64,000 nt of DNA from contig JAQSEB010000042.1 of assembly GCA_030063045.1 (NCBI GenBank), forward strand, positions 248,001 to 312,000, written 5' to 3'. Made by a program: the position numbers and the translations under genes. The notes below the pieces were generated by a model, which worked only from the letters and a program-made list of their open reading frames with translations, was not told where the DNA came from and did not search any database. Shown here one piece after another: positions 34,501-46,629 of the stretch (within the stretch, counting starts at the first letter, position 1; every line of letters starts with the position of its first letter). Source of the stretch: Pratylenchus scribneri. Lineage: Eukaryota > Nematoda > Chromadorea > Rhabditida > Pratylenchidae.

Positions 34501-35921
34501 GCTGAGAAGGCAAAGGCACCCATTGACTTTTGCTGGAAGGCACATTGGATGGGATATATAGGAGAAGGTAATGGCATGGTTGGATGGATGAGGTGGATGG
34601 AAGGGGGAATTAATTGGTGTGGATGAAAGCAGAATGTTTTATTTCTGGGTGGCTGTTAATTGTTGATGTGTGGCACACGCTTAATCTTGCCCATTAAAAA
34701 TGTGAAATTTATTAGATGTGGTTTATTCTAGAAAAGAATTAGGGCAATATAATATGGCTTATTATCATTAGTCCAACTTAAAGATATAAATTTGCTACAA
34801 ATTTCACTGTTAACATTGCCTTTAATTTAGATGACTAGAACAAAAAGAGAGATAATATTGCTTTTAAAATAGCTAAAATATTAACTTGGCCTCAAAATAA
34901 TTTAAATTATTATAGATTTTTTTAAATAAAAGAACCAATATTTTTAAGGCCAAATAGTTTAAGCTTTTATTTTGAACAAAAGGCCAAATTTCCACATCTT
35001 ATGGCTTTAAAATTTTAATTTTCTGAGATTAAATTTTGGGTAATTTAAAAATGTTCGAATACATTTTTTTTGTAAAAAATCAAAAAATTTCAATTGCACA
35101 AATATTAAATTTATTCCTCGCAAAAATCGTAAAAAAAACATCCCTCATCCTTTTTCGAGCCAATGACTCCTTTCTAAAGTGAAAAAGGCAAAATACCTGT
35201 CGGAGGACGGATTTGTTGAATTTGGCTATTTAAAAATTCAAAACCACTACCGGGCAAAAAAAATAGGCGGGTCGCCCTTCGATGCACTAAAACAATGAGA
35301 GTTCTCCGCCACATTCTCCCGTCCACATTTGCCCTCATAAAATATATTTTCCAATTTCCCCAAGTGCGGGGGATATTATTCAATTTCCCTCCTATAAATC
35401 CCAACTTTAAATTAGAAAAGCTAAAAATAATATTTTATTGAAGATTTTTTTTGATATAAAAATATTTTGGCTAAAATTAGCTGGTAAAAATCTAATTTCC
35501 GACCATTTTTCTTTTTTATTCTAAAACGCTTATAAATTTTAAATTAGGCAATGGCAAATTGGAATTTATTAAACTCTCTGAAAAAATTATTTTTGCCAAA
35601 ATTTTCCATATAATTTTCTGTTAATTTATATTTTTTTTGGAATGATTCTGTACTGATTCCAATCAATATGGCGGCAATTGGCAAACCACACAATCTTTTG
35701 TTTACCTTGCCGATTTAATATAGTATCGATAAACCACTGTGTAGGGCCCTTTCCCCCTTGAAGTATTATCGCCCACCCACATAAATTTAGCATATTTGGC
35801 CGCGATAATCTGTTGAGAAAAGAAGAAAGCGGCCAAAATTTTTATAAGCGCCTTTATTTGGCCACTTCACTCCTCTCATTTCCCACAAAAATATTTTAAC
35901 ATTTCCATTAACGAATGTATA
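31507..35921. other. Long stretch without a supported gene
   Basis: Scattered frames could be exons: 34291-34434 (after CTTTCCTCAG, with CWGRREKG and LNVCGEG), 35167-35298 (ends KKIGGSPFDALKQ then TGA), and overlapping proline-rich and basic frames on opposite strands at 32219-32560. Base composition in 32.2-32.8 and 34.3-34.6 kb is less AT-rich. None has a recognisable domain or a second exon that can be joined with confidence. Confidence 0.3.
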
Positions 35922-37294
35922 TGTTACGGCCAAAAGTGGAAATCGGCCAAAACTGGTTTTGGCCGGCCAAAACTGGTTTTGGCTGAAAATCGGCCAAAAC
36001 TGGTTTTGGCTAGCCAAAACTGGTTTTGGCCGGGCAAAACTGGTTTTGGCTAGCCAAAACTGGTTTTGGCCGGGCAAAACTGGTTTTGGCTAGCCAAAAC
36101 TGGTTTTGGCTAGCCAAAACTGGATTAAATGGATAATAACTTAAATAATGGATATAGGAGGATTAAGCACCGAAATGGAAGGGAAATGGCCCGGAAGGCC
36201 ACTGGAAGGTCAGAGAAGGGTAAAAGAGGCCCGGAAGGTGCGCGGGATATATCCGGATATAGGGGGATTAAGATGGATAAAGTGGGATTAAGCCGGGTTA
36301 AGCATAGTTAGGGGCTAGGGATTAGGGATAGGGGTTCGGAGCATAGGAATATCGCGAAGCCGGAAGCAAAACAGCCAAACCAGGAAATTATTTCAGGGCT
36401 CAATCCTGCGTAATCCCCTTATATCCATTATCCACCTTATTCCCTCTATATCCGGATATATCCAGCCACTCATATGGCCTTCGGCCAACATTCTCGACCT
36501 TTCCTGGCTATTTCCCATCCATTTCGGGGCTTTAATCCCTATATCAACCTTATTCCCTTTATATCGACCTTAATCCTTATATATCCGGATATATCCCGCG
36601 CACTTTCTGTCACTTCTCTCTCCTTCCATTGCCCCTACAGGCTATTTTACATCTCTTTCAGGGCTTAATCCCACTTTATCCACCTTAATCCCCCTATATC
36701 CGGCTATATCCCGCGCACTCTCAGACATTTCCACGATCTTCCACTGGCCCTCCGGACCATTTCCCATCTAATTAGGGATTTAACCCGGCTTAATCCCTCT
36801 ATATCCATCTTAATCCCCCTATATCCGGATATATCCCGCGCACTCTCCGGGCCTCTTTTACCCTTCTCTGACCTTCCAGTGGCCTTCCGGGCCATTTCCC
36901 TTCCATTGCCCCTACATACTATTTTACATCTCTTTCAGGGCTTAATCCCACTTTCCACCTTAATCCCCCTATTTCCGGCTATATCCCGCGCACTCTCAGA
37001 CATTTCCACGATCTTCCACTGGCCCTCCGGACCATTTCCCATCTAATTAGGTAATCCGGTTTAATCCCCCTATATCCACCTTAATCCCCCTATATCCGGA
37101 TATAACCCGCGCACTCTCTGGGCCTCTTTTACCCTTCTCTGACCTTCCAGTGGCCTTCCGGGCCATTTCCCTTCCATTTCCCTTCCATTTCGGTGCTTAA
37201 TCCTCCTATATCCATTATTTAAGTTATTATCCATTTAATCCAGTTTTGGCCGGCCAAAACCAGTTTTGGCCGATTTCCACTTTTGGCCGTAACA
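35922..37294. mobile_element. Foldback-type element, 1.37 kb
   Basis: Ends TGTTACGGCCAAAAGTGG and CCACTTTTGGCCGTAACA are perfect inverted repeats flanked by TA on both sides. Next to the left end lies a tandem array of the self-palindromic 20-mer GCCAAAACTGGTTTTGGCTA (about 35945-36125). Inside, long inverted blocks (AATGGATATAGGAGGATTAAG left, its complement near 37200) enclose several direct copies of TTAATCCCCCTATATCCGGATATATCCCGCGCACTC-type units (positions 36550-37130). It has no transposase. TA flanks suggest Tc1/mariner-like mobilisation; foldback or MULE classes cannot be excluded. Confidence 0.75.
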
Positions 37295-37550
37295 TATATA
37301 AAATTTCTGTAAATTTTAAATCAAAAAATTAAAAATATCTAACTTAAATTTTTGACGATTTTTCTGTAAATATTAAATTATAAAAATAAATAAAAATTTC
37401 TATTTAAAAATGATGTAAACTTTACTCTTGAAAATCAGAAATTTCAACCATCCAAAAACAAAAAAAAATGAAATTAACTTAACTTATCAAATTTTTACTA
37501 TTAATTTCTTATTTTTAATACATTTCTTCTAATTCAGATTACAGTAAAAA

Positions 37551-40500
37551 ATGGAAATGAAAATTTCCAGCGAAATGATGGCAAAACAACGGCATCAAAA
37601 TCGATGGCAATTTTCAATGCCTTTCCCCATTTCCCTTATTTTGATGCTATTTTTTGCCATTTTTGCATTCAAAACTGATGCAATGCTCGATGTCTCTTGG
37701 TGGTGGGTGAAAATAAATTATATATCTCTTATAGATTTAATTTTAATAAATATTTTAAAATTAATTATTTACAATTTTATAGGTCATCTGTGGCCCAATT
37801 GAGCAGTCAACTGAATTTACAGCAACAATATGATGATTTGAAGCAGCAACAAGCGGACATGGCCCATTTGAAGATGAGAAGCCAATTTATGGTTCGTATT
37901 TTAATTATAATTTTTATAAAAAAATAAAAAATTTTCTAAGACCATTTTCTTCTATTTTATAAATTTTATGAATTTTTAGTTATTAAAATTTTTCACATTT
38001 TTATTAATATTTTTTTTTCAATTTAGCCACCTTCTCCAAGCCCAGTTTGCACAGAATTGAAGGGACTTTCCCTGGGACAAAAGCGCATTTGTAAGTTTTT
38101 TGCCTCATTTTAAATTTATAATTTATTTAATTATATTTCAATTTAATAATTTAAATAATTTATTAAATAGGCGAATTGTTCAAGGACCATATGCCGGCTG
38201 TTGGAAACGGTGCTAAACAGGCCATTTCGGTGGGTTTTAAATTAATTTTACGGAAATATTTAAAAATGATTATTAATTAAATTTCAAGATCCAAAGGCTT
38301 CCATTTTATTTAGAGAATTTTCCAAATTTATTTTTACCTGCTAGGAATATTCAAAACTTACTAAATCCTTTCACTTTTCTCATTAAAATCAAACATTGCC
38401 TTCAGGAATGTGAATTTCAATTCCGTAACCATCGATGGAATTGTTCTAAACCAAGGGAATTGAAGGAGCACATTGGACCCATCCATAAACGCGGTGAGTC
38501 CTTTTAATGCGGCAAAATAAAATGAAAAATTTTTGTTTGGAGAAAAATATGCCTGGGAAAATGCCATGGGCAAAATTTAGTAGGCAATAGGGAATTTTAG
38601 GATTTTTTTCTCTATTAATTAAATTGGATTACTGTAGGGCATCTTAATACCAAAATGATTAAAAAAAACATAATTGGCCAGAAAATTATTGTCAAAAAAT
38701 GAAAACTGCACATTTTTGGCCTATTTTTCCATTTTTTGAACAAATTTTTTTGCCAGTTTCCAACCAAATTCATAAATACTTTCTAAAATCTCTTCCAAAT
38801 ATCCACTGGAAAAATTGATTTTGGAACCAAGATTTCAGTGCTTAAATTTTGCTCCACTTTTACATAAAATGAAAATATTTTTTAAAAAAAATTTTAAAAA
38901 TTTTAAATCATTTTTATTCAAGGCACCCGCGAGGCTGCCTTTACCTATGCAATTTTATCGGCCGGCGTTACCCATGAAATTGGGCGTCGATGCCGACTTG
39001 GCCAATTGACCAGTTGCGGATGTTCGGAGTCGGAAAAGCCAAAACAAGTGAAGGATGAATGGACATGGGGCGGTTGTGGAGACAACATCGAATATGGCTA
39101 TCGATTTTCCAGGTCCAAAAATATCACATAAATGCAATTTTTAATTAAATATTAAAAATATTAATTTACAAAATTTATTTTCTCGTCAATTTTTCTTTCC
39201 AAATTTTTCCATCTTTTCTAAATAATTCTAAAATTTTTATGGTAATTTCGGATTAATTTAATTTCTATAGGATAAATATTTAGACAATAAAAAGAATAAA
39301 AGTCTCCACCAAATCATATGCAATAAAAACAAAAGAACCAAAATATTGCAAAGAAAAGGATCAATATCTTTATCTGCCTTTGCGCTACTAAAATCCTCCA
39401 TTGGATTAAACATTAAATCAATCACTTTTTGGGTCAATTATCCATCAAATTAGACGCAATTAAAAAAAGAAGCACCTAAATGTGAAAACATAAAAAGAAG
39501 AATAAACACTCCCTTCCCCATGGCTCAATGGTCTAGTGGTATGATTCTTGCTTTGGGTGCAAGAGGTCCCGTGTTCGATCCACGGTTGAGCCCAATATTT
39601 TTAAAAAATTTTTTCTTTATTTTTTAATGATATTTATTAAAAAATAAAATTAAACAAATATTTTTACATTTAAAATTGAATTTTTTACCACATAAAAGCA
39701 GACAAATTCCTATTTTCCCCCATTTAAAATTTTAATTTTTTTTTTATCATTTTTCATTTATTAAAAATTAATATTCCATTTTAATTAATTTTTTAATCTT
39801 TTCCCCAGGGATTTCATTGATGTTCGTGAAAAGGAGGAAAGCATCAAAAGAGATGCCGAAGGCCATGGACGATCGTTGATGAACAGATGGAATAATGAAG
39901 TTGGACGAAGGGTAAAAATGCACCATTTTAAGAAGATTAAAACGAAGCTTTTTCAAAGATTCTAAAACGGCATACAAAGCCAAAATGCAAATGCCATGGT
40001 GTCAGTGGTTCATGCAATTTGAAGACATGTTGGATGCAATTGGTTCATTTTAATTTTATTAGAATTTTATGAAACAAAACAAAAGTTTACCTAAATTTTT
40101 CGAGTTAGTCTAATATCACACAATAATCCTTCGATAATTTTTAATTAACTCAGATTATTTAATGAAAGGTCACCTATAGGTGATTAGGATTAGGGTAAAG
40201 GATATCGGATACTTGAGATGATAATATATCCCCTAAAAATACCCTAACTCTATACCGGATGACCCATGGAATTTATCGTTACGTGTCCCCATGATCCAAA
40301 ACAATCTGTCAAAATTTCATCACATAAATAAATAAGAAATAAAAAATTAATTTAAATATTTTAAATATTTCAGCCTCCAATCCATCAAATTGGCAACATT
40401 CTTCAGGTGCCCTTTTTTAATTTTCCCTATGCAAAATTATTTTTTTACAATTTTCTAGGCAAAATATCGTTCGGCCCGAAGCATCCAAATCAACAGTCGA

Positions 40501-41665
40501 GGCAATATGCAATTCGATGATTCGCCCAGCCAACCAAAAACTCAAGTTAACCAACAACATCGACGGGCGGTTGAGAAACGGCGAAGAGAGAGGGCAAAAA
40601 CTGATTTGGTCTTTTTGGTTAGTTTCAACTTTCAAATTCAAACCAAAAAGGTTGGCCGACACTTGCGGAAATCCATTGAACTTATTCTCAGCTCAACTCA
40701 ATCCAAATTTATAAAAATTCTATAAATTTCACAAAATTAAATCTGCTAAAATCGCAAATGAAAAAAAAAGTTCAAAAATTACAAAAAAATCAAATTCAGG
40801 AACCCTCACCGGATTACTGTAGAATTGATCGGAATGATGGGACAATTGGAACACAGGGGAGAATATGCTCGTAAGAAAATTTTCAAAAAATTAAAACAAT
40901 AAATTATAGCATTGATCCGAGTGCAGCAAATTCATGCGATGTCCTTTGCTGTGGTCGAGGCCATCAAAGTCACATTGAGGAAGTCAGCGAATTTTTTAAT
41001 TTAATTTTTAAATAAGAAAAATAATGACTAAAAAATTTTTTCCTTTATTTTTAAATTTTAAAAATTTGAAATAAAATTAATGAAAATTACTCTTTTTATT
41101 TTAACTAATTTTTTTATTTTTTACCCCAATTTTTTTAGCCCAGAGTAGTTCTTTCTAGTACATCATAAACCGGTTTTAGACACTACAAATCTTATACTAA
41201 TTTGTTGATTTCAACGAGACCCATCGATTGGTATATATAATTTGTTATGGTTTGGCCAAAATAAAAGAGTTAAACCGTTTAAACCATATTTCCGGTTTTT
41301 TGTTTTAAACTCTTTAATTTTGGGCTTAAACCTGACATTTTATATAACATTCGATACGTCACGAAGAGATCTACAAATTGGTATAAGGTTTATAGAGTCC
41401 AAAACCGGTTTCTGATTTATTAGAGATCAAAAACTAAGCTTTGGGTAAAAAAATAATTTGGGATAAAAATGGATTATAAAAATATTTTTCTATTTTAAAT
41501 AAATACCCCAAAAACCGTGTGACATTTCTTTTTATATTATATATAATTAAAATTTAATTTAAAATTTTAAAGGTGATCAGCAAATGCAATTGCAAATTCC
41601 AATGGTGTTGCCAAGTTGTGTGCGAAACTTGCCGAAATCGGACAGAAATATTCACATGCAAATAG
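37551..41665 (+). CDS. cwn-2-like: Wnt signalling ligand (Wnt5/CWN-2-like)
   Basis: Secreted lipid-modified glycoprotein that signals through Frizzled/Ror receptors in cell migration and neuronal guidance. Thirteen exons keep phase and give 425 residues: 37551-37702, 37783-37891, 38027-38090, 38171-38229, 38406-38493, 38923-39112, 39809-39911, 39959-40042, 40374-40406, 40459-40617, 40800-40870, 40910-40982, 41573-41665. An N-terminal signal anchor ([13 protein letters not shown]) is followed by family motifs [50 protein letters not shown], the acylation-site motif [10 protein letters not shown] (serine in exon 39959-40042), LCCGRGH, and the Cys-rich end [13 protein letters not shown]...[14 protein letters not shown] followed by DFIDVREKE favours the Wnt5/cwn-2 class. 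The region between the acylation exon and PSPDYC is unusually basic ([13 protein letters not shown]). All hallmark residues are present; no lesion seen. Confidence 0.93.
39522..39593 (+). tRNA. tRNA-Pro (anticodon TGG)
   Basis: A 72-nt cloverleaf with acceptor arms GGCTCAA/TTGAGCC, anticodon stem CTTGC/GCAAG around loop TTTGGGT (anticodon TGG at 39554-39556), T arm with GTTCGATCC, and discriminator C. Internal A box (TGGTCTAGTGG) and B box (TGTTCGATCC) are intact, and a run of five T follows. It lies sense in intron 39113-39808 of the Wnt gene. Confidence 0.95.
41155..41440. mobile_element. Diverged inverted-repeat element, MITE family 1 relative
   Basis: Left ATAAACCGGTTTTAGACAC and right GTCCAAAACCGGTTTCTGAT are inverted. 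The interior shares CGATTGGTATATA and TTAAACCGTTTAAA words with 1630-1940 and 50038-50334. It occupies much of the last Wnt intron. Confidence 0.5.
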
Positions 41666-42417
41666 AATAAAAGAATAAAATAAAAATATTAACAAACAGA
41701 TATTCAACCCAAAAATAAATTCCAAACAAAATAAAATTGACTATAAATTCCACTCTCAATTAATTAAAATTTTTTTGCCCTGCCAATTATTCTTTTTGTC
41801 ACCATTATGTAAAGTTGATCTCGTCCAAATATTTTTTTGAAATTTAATAAAGCTTAAAAATGCATTTGGATGTAAAATTTGCAATTATAAGTCAATTTAT
41901 GCCAATGCCACAGAATTATATATTCGAAAGTTTTAATTTTTTTTTAAATAAATTGCATTAAAATTAAATTATCGAATCTAAAACTATTCAAATTACGATT
42001 GTCAAAAATTAGGGTAATTATTAAGTGCAGAGTTTAATTTAATTACCAGCAATTATATATGAGTACCAGGGATGGCCATTGTATCGTAGAGCAAAATTTA
42101 TTGAACACACTCCAATTTTTAGCTACAAATGAATTTATTCAAATCAGCATAATTTTTTTGAAACTAAAGATGTCAATTTCAATTTATTTAATCCAAATAA
42201 AGGGTGAATCAGCTCTTTTCAAAATACTAAAAAAAATGAAAATTGTATGTATATGGTTTCAATTGAAAAAAAAATAAATTGGATCTGCTGGTTTTAATTG
42301 ATAATAAGTAATAAAATAAATTAGAACAAGGAAAATGAAAATGTGAAAATAAATTTTATAATTCTAACTGATTGATAAACATATATGTAAACAATTGAAT
42401 ATGGTTATGGAGTAAAT
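41666..42417. other. Intergenic between convergent genes
   Basis: AT-rich 3' flanks of the Wnt gene (plus) and the DTLPW-family gene (minus). A 72-codon frame at 42059-42277 is low-complexity and unsupported. Confidence 0.45.
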
Positions 42418-45377
42418 TCACGCATATATCCAAATCTTTGTGTTCCATGATCGCATTAATTCTTCTTCCCATTCAATTCTTGGTGTATTGTCGCCGTCTT
42501 TTTTGTAGCGAATCAGCGCTCGATACCAGAATCGCACTTGATTCCAATCCAGCCGACTGTACTTGTACAATGCGAGTATTTCCCCCGTTGTTTCATTCTC
42601 AATTTTGAAAATCTCTTTTTCTACTTCTTTAGCAGGGTAGATTGGTATGTAATGCATCCGAATGATGAAATTGGCCGGTTCTATTGCATTTGGAAATTCC
42701 TTAAACAAAAATAATATATAATTTGATATAGATTTTTGGAATAAATAAATAAATCTGTAGATCTTCCAAATTTCTACAATTAGTAATTCCGAAAATTTAA
42801 ATGATTCGGCAATCTTAACTTATTATTAATCCCCCGGTACGCTATAACTATAATAACTGGGCGGCGAACTACACCCAACTGTTTGTGAGCGCCGTAGCTT
42901 TTAGCTCACTCAGTAAGAAATAAATGATATAGATGCTTCTGATGTCAAATTAAAGAGCTCTTTGCTGGCTATCGATTGATATAAGATTTATTTGATTTGG
43001 TTAAGATTTGATGGAATTGTGTTCAAATAGTCTTGAAAAATTAGCAAATTTTTAATAAGTTTTTTTATTACTACAACTCTGCTAATTCTGAACCAAACCA
43101 AATAAACCTTATATCAATCGATAGCCAGAAGTGCCCGCTTTAATTTGCTCTAAAATCATCTACATCCATTTCGTCTTTAATGAGTTACAAGCGACGGCGC
43201 CCAGCAGTTGATAAATCGCCCAGTTAAACGGGTCCGAATAATCCTGCTGCATTTGTTCTGCAAAAACACCATTGCTGCTTACCTCCTTGACACGATCAAC
43301 TAGGTATATAGCCGTTGTGTCGAAATTAATGTGGAGCACTTTTGGTTTGCCATCTTTTCTTGGTGTTGACGCGGTCAACCATTTCATTATAAAATCCAAA
43401 TCAAAATTGTCTCTATCAGGCGTTGATAGTGTTTGATAAAGACGCATTGATTGAATGCCATCAACAAAATTGGGGAATAAATGGTTGAAATTTTCTACAT
43501 CAGCAGGGCTCTCTCCCCAAAAATCCAATTCCTTGGTTTTTGGTGGGGCCAACAATTCCATCATGCGGCTAATTGGGCTATTATTTTGACAAATTCTACC
43601 AATTTGAGGAGCTATTGCGATATCTTCCTTGAGCAATGGCAAAATTCTATGCATGAATTGCAATATTTCGTTGTTAATAAATCCAAAAAGGGTAAAATTA
43701 TTTTTGATATTAATTATAAATTTACTTGAAACTAATTGTCTCGAATCCAATGATGTATTCCGGTGGATTTATGTCCGCAATTGGAATAAATTCCCAGAAA
43801 TTTTTTCTCAGAATAGCTCGTTCGTTGCCTTTCTCATCCGGCTTACGTGAAAATTCCAAAGGCTTTACTGTGCGCGGTTTTACTTTCCCATGCAATTTTG
43901 GCCAACAATATCGATTTAATGTATAACAGGAAGTGCTTAATGCGGTTTGGGCCAATTCTGGTCGTTTGAACCAATCCAAAGTATCCGGCAACCAACCACC
44001 GAATTTGATTCTGTTCGAAAATTTGAAGCATAAAAATTATTTTTGGCATTTTTAATCGATATTAAATAGGAACTAGCTCAGTCGAACGCCCTATCGGGCG
44101 TTCTTCTGAGCTAGGGAGTGTGACTGTTGTTATCTTCTTCGCCCCTTCGGGGCTCAGCTCGCTTCGCTCGACCGTCGATTATTTCCCTATATCATCTTCG
44201 CCCCTTCTGGGCTCAGAGAATTAATTTGTGAAGGATAAAAAGTAAAAAATGATAAAAAAAATTATCTGCCACCAAAGGGAATCGAACTTTCATCCTTACC
44301 GCAAAACTCTATCACTCTACCGTCTGCGCTAAGCAATCCACTAAACAAAGCAACAATTAACTTTACTCATAACATAGAGCAAAAATCGATAATTGGACTA
44401 TTCCTACTTCTGTTGGACTATTCTACATCAACTAAAATTTGCATATTTCATGGCCAAAACCTAAATCAATTGCAAAATGATTATCATCTTCATATTCAGC
44501 ACCCTCTATTACCCTACTTTTGACATTTCTATCATCAAAATCCAAAATTCCAAAACTTGGCCATAACTTATGGCCTAGCTGCGCGAGACTTGATCCAAAT
44601 GCAAAACCATTATCACCATCATCTTTAGCATGGTCGATTACCCTATATTTGACATTTTCATCATCAAAAACTATCATTACCAAATTTGGCCATAGCGCTA
44701 TGGCCAAGCTGCGCGAGACTTGGCCAAATCAAAAAACTAACTATCTGGTCATGATCAGCACCCCCGAAAACCCCTGAGTACAAAAATTCAGCTCAATCCA
44801 TCCACACATCTCCGAGAAAATCGGGGGACAAAACAGACACGTCTAAAATTATATATAGGATACTGAATTATAAAATCGAGTAGTATTGTGAATTATTTGA
44901 AAATTGGAGGATTTTTTATCTAATAGTATGTTTTTTATACATCTCGTTATTCGATTAAGCTTTATCTCTTAAGCTAATATCTAATATAATATTGACTTAA
45001 TTAATTTGAATTTTTAAATTAGTTCTATTTTAAATAAAAAGCTCTAATCAAAAACAAAAAATTCTCAAAAAGTTGAAGCATATCCCGATCCCGAATTCAC
45101 TTATTCATCTCATAATTAAAATTATTTTATTCCCTCTTTATATTTTATTCTTTAAACCTTTTCTTAGCATTTGGCTCTTTATTTCCAATTTCATCATCTG
45201 CAGATGAATTTTTGCTCATCGAAGAAGAAGTCTATTAAATTGATTAAATCAAATGTATCGAAATAAAAAATAATAAACCATTTCATCCTTTTCCAATTGC
45301 ACATTTTCATTTTTGATTTCACCAATTTCCTCGGCACAATTTTCCTCAATTTCAATTTTTTGTTCAGTGTGTTCCAT
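42418..45377 (-). CDS. DTLPW-family protein (F-box-like, cyst-nematode type), minus copy
   Basis: Five minus-strand exons: 45377-45279, 45231-45158, 44010-43726, 43682-43283, 42699-42418, giving 379 residues. The N-terminus (MEHTEQKIEIEENCAEEIGE) is acidic with weak coiled-coil character. Exon 3 encodes WLPDTLDWFKRPELAQTALS and YCWPKLHGKVKP, the family signature, which I read as a degenerate F-box helix; exons 4-5 form the conserved C-terminal domain (FIIRMHYIP ... WEEELMRSW). From memory, cyst-nematode genomes hold large families of this type; function is unknown. Junction 3-4 is odd: with donor GTAAAT the frame only fits an acceptor ending GG rather than AG (43683-43684). Intron 2 carries a Helitron-like element and intron 4 a MITE. 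It is a diverged relative of the array that follows. Confidence 0.6.
42835..43236. mobile_element. MITE family 2, copy in intron of the minus gene
   Basis: The interior carries the inverted pair GGCTATCGATTGATATAAG / CTTATATCAATCGATAGCC and the subterminal word ACAAGCGACGGCGCCCA, as in the copies at 49856, 52225 and 55846. Termini CGGTACGCTATAAC and GTTTAAACGGGTCCG-type ends are imperfect inverted repeats. Confidence 0.55.
44073..44860 (-). mobile_element. Helitron-like element, copy 2
   Basis: Reverse orientation of the element at 9909. The minus-strand 5' end TCCTATATATAATTTTAGA is preceded by A. The 3' end CTAG (44073-44076) is followed by T, with the same GAACGCCC-GATA-GGGCGTTC hairpin just inside. 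It keeps the tRNA-like segment (44280-44345) and about two 129-bp units, with an open frame at 44432-44707 on the minus strand. It lies in intron 2 of the minus-strand DTLPW-family gene. Confidence 0.7.
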
Positions 45378-46261
45378 TTACTAATTAATTGAGAATTTAA
45401 TGTTTTTAAATCTAAATTCAGTTAAATTTATAAGCAAATATTGCTTCCCAACGCGTTTTGCGCATTTAGCGTAAAAGGTCGTTCAAAACATTCAAATCAT
45501 GTTTTTGCTGGTTTAACAATTAAATTCATTAAATTATGGGGGTATTTATCTAATTTGGTTCCCATCTTTTAGTCAATTGGGAAAACGTGATGGATTCCCC
45601 CTTTTGATCATCATTCATAATTATTAAGTATTAGGGTCATTAGGTCATTGAGGGATATGATATATAATTTATGGTTATGGTAACCAATAATGACCCTTAT
45701 TCTAGAATTATGTTTTTAAATGGATTTGAAGAGTTCAGACTAAATCAAAAAATATCATAATTTTTTGGTTTAATAATCCCTATAAATAGTCAAAAACTGG
45801 TTTGGATAAAATGTTTTAAACGCATTTTGTGAAACGTACTAGCCAATCAAAAAGAATCCGAGAATCAGCTCACAAAATAATTTTGAAAATTAATTTCAGA
45901 ATATATAATGCATTCCATTTCAGTATATATTTTCAGTATTTTCTATATGAGATTTAGTGCCATTTTAAAAATATTTTCTCAATTTCATCAAATTTTGAAA
46001 ATATTTTATGACAAGTTTTTTTGGTAGACTCTTGAATGATCTATCGAATTTAGCATATTAGAAAACCCTTAAAACCAGTTCCATAATTTAACAAATGTCA
46101 AACTAATAAAAACATGACTTTGATTGAAATATTTAAATTTTTGCTGAATTGTGCATTCACGAAAAATTATTAATTAGGTGAAAATGGAGGCAAATATTTA
46201 TATGAATTTTCTAACTTGTAATAATTAATAAAACATTTTCATCAATGATTACTTAAGTAGT
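45378..46261. other. Intergenic between divergent family members
   Basis: Shared upstream region of the minus gene and the plus-strand array. AT-rich, with one faint inverted pattern near 45560-45720 (GATGGATTCCCCCTTTTG) like the MITE at 16507. No coding exon. Confidence 0.35.
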
Positions 46262-46545
46262 ATTTATTCTATTAGAAGCCCAGTATCTAGTTGAAGCCCA
46301 ATCTTCTAATAGTAGCCCACTCTCTAATATAAGAGTACTCCATCAAAAACTCATGTCAAAATTGACCAATTTTTAGGTGAAATTAAGCCGAAATAAGCAT
46401 TTTTTATGTTAAAAATTCAGAAAATCCCGATCAAGAGGGTCTACGAAATAAAATATATTAGCCCAGTCTCTAATAGCACACCTTAGAGCCTCGGAAATTT
46501 ATAAGCCCATAGGCTTCTAATTTCTAAAAGAATAAATACGACATT
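46262..46545. mobile_element. MITE family 3
   Basis: GTATTTATTCTATTAGAAGCC on the left, with GGCTTCTAATTTC...GAATAAATAC on the right. The interior block TTTTAGGTGAAATTAA and CAGAAAATC recur at 58240-58495. It ends 85 bp before the first array gene. Confidence 0.5.
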
Positions 46546-46629
46546 TTAATTTCAGAAATCAACATATATTGTGCTCTAGTTCATTTTTCTGCCAATAAAA
46601 TTATTTTTACTCAATTGAAATTGACAAAA

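Noticed and set aside
35787..36077. Minus-strand frame with repeating KTSF/QNQFW units
   Set aside because: It is the translation of the palindromic 20-mer array of a foldback element, not a gene.
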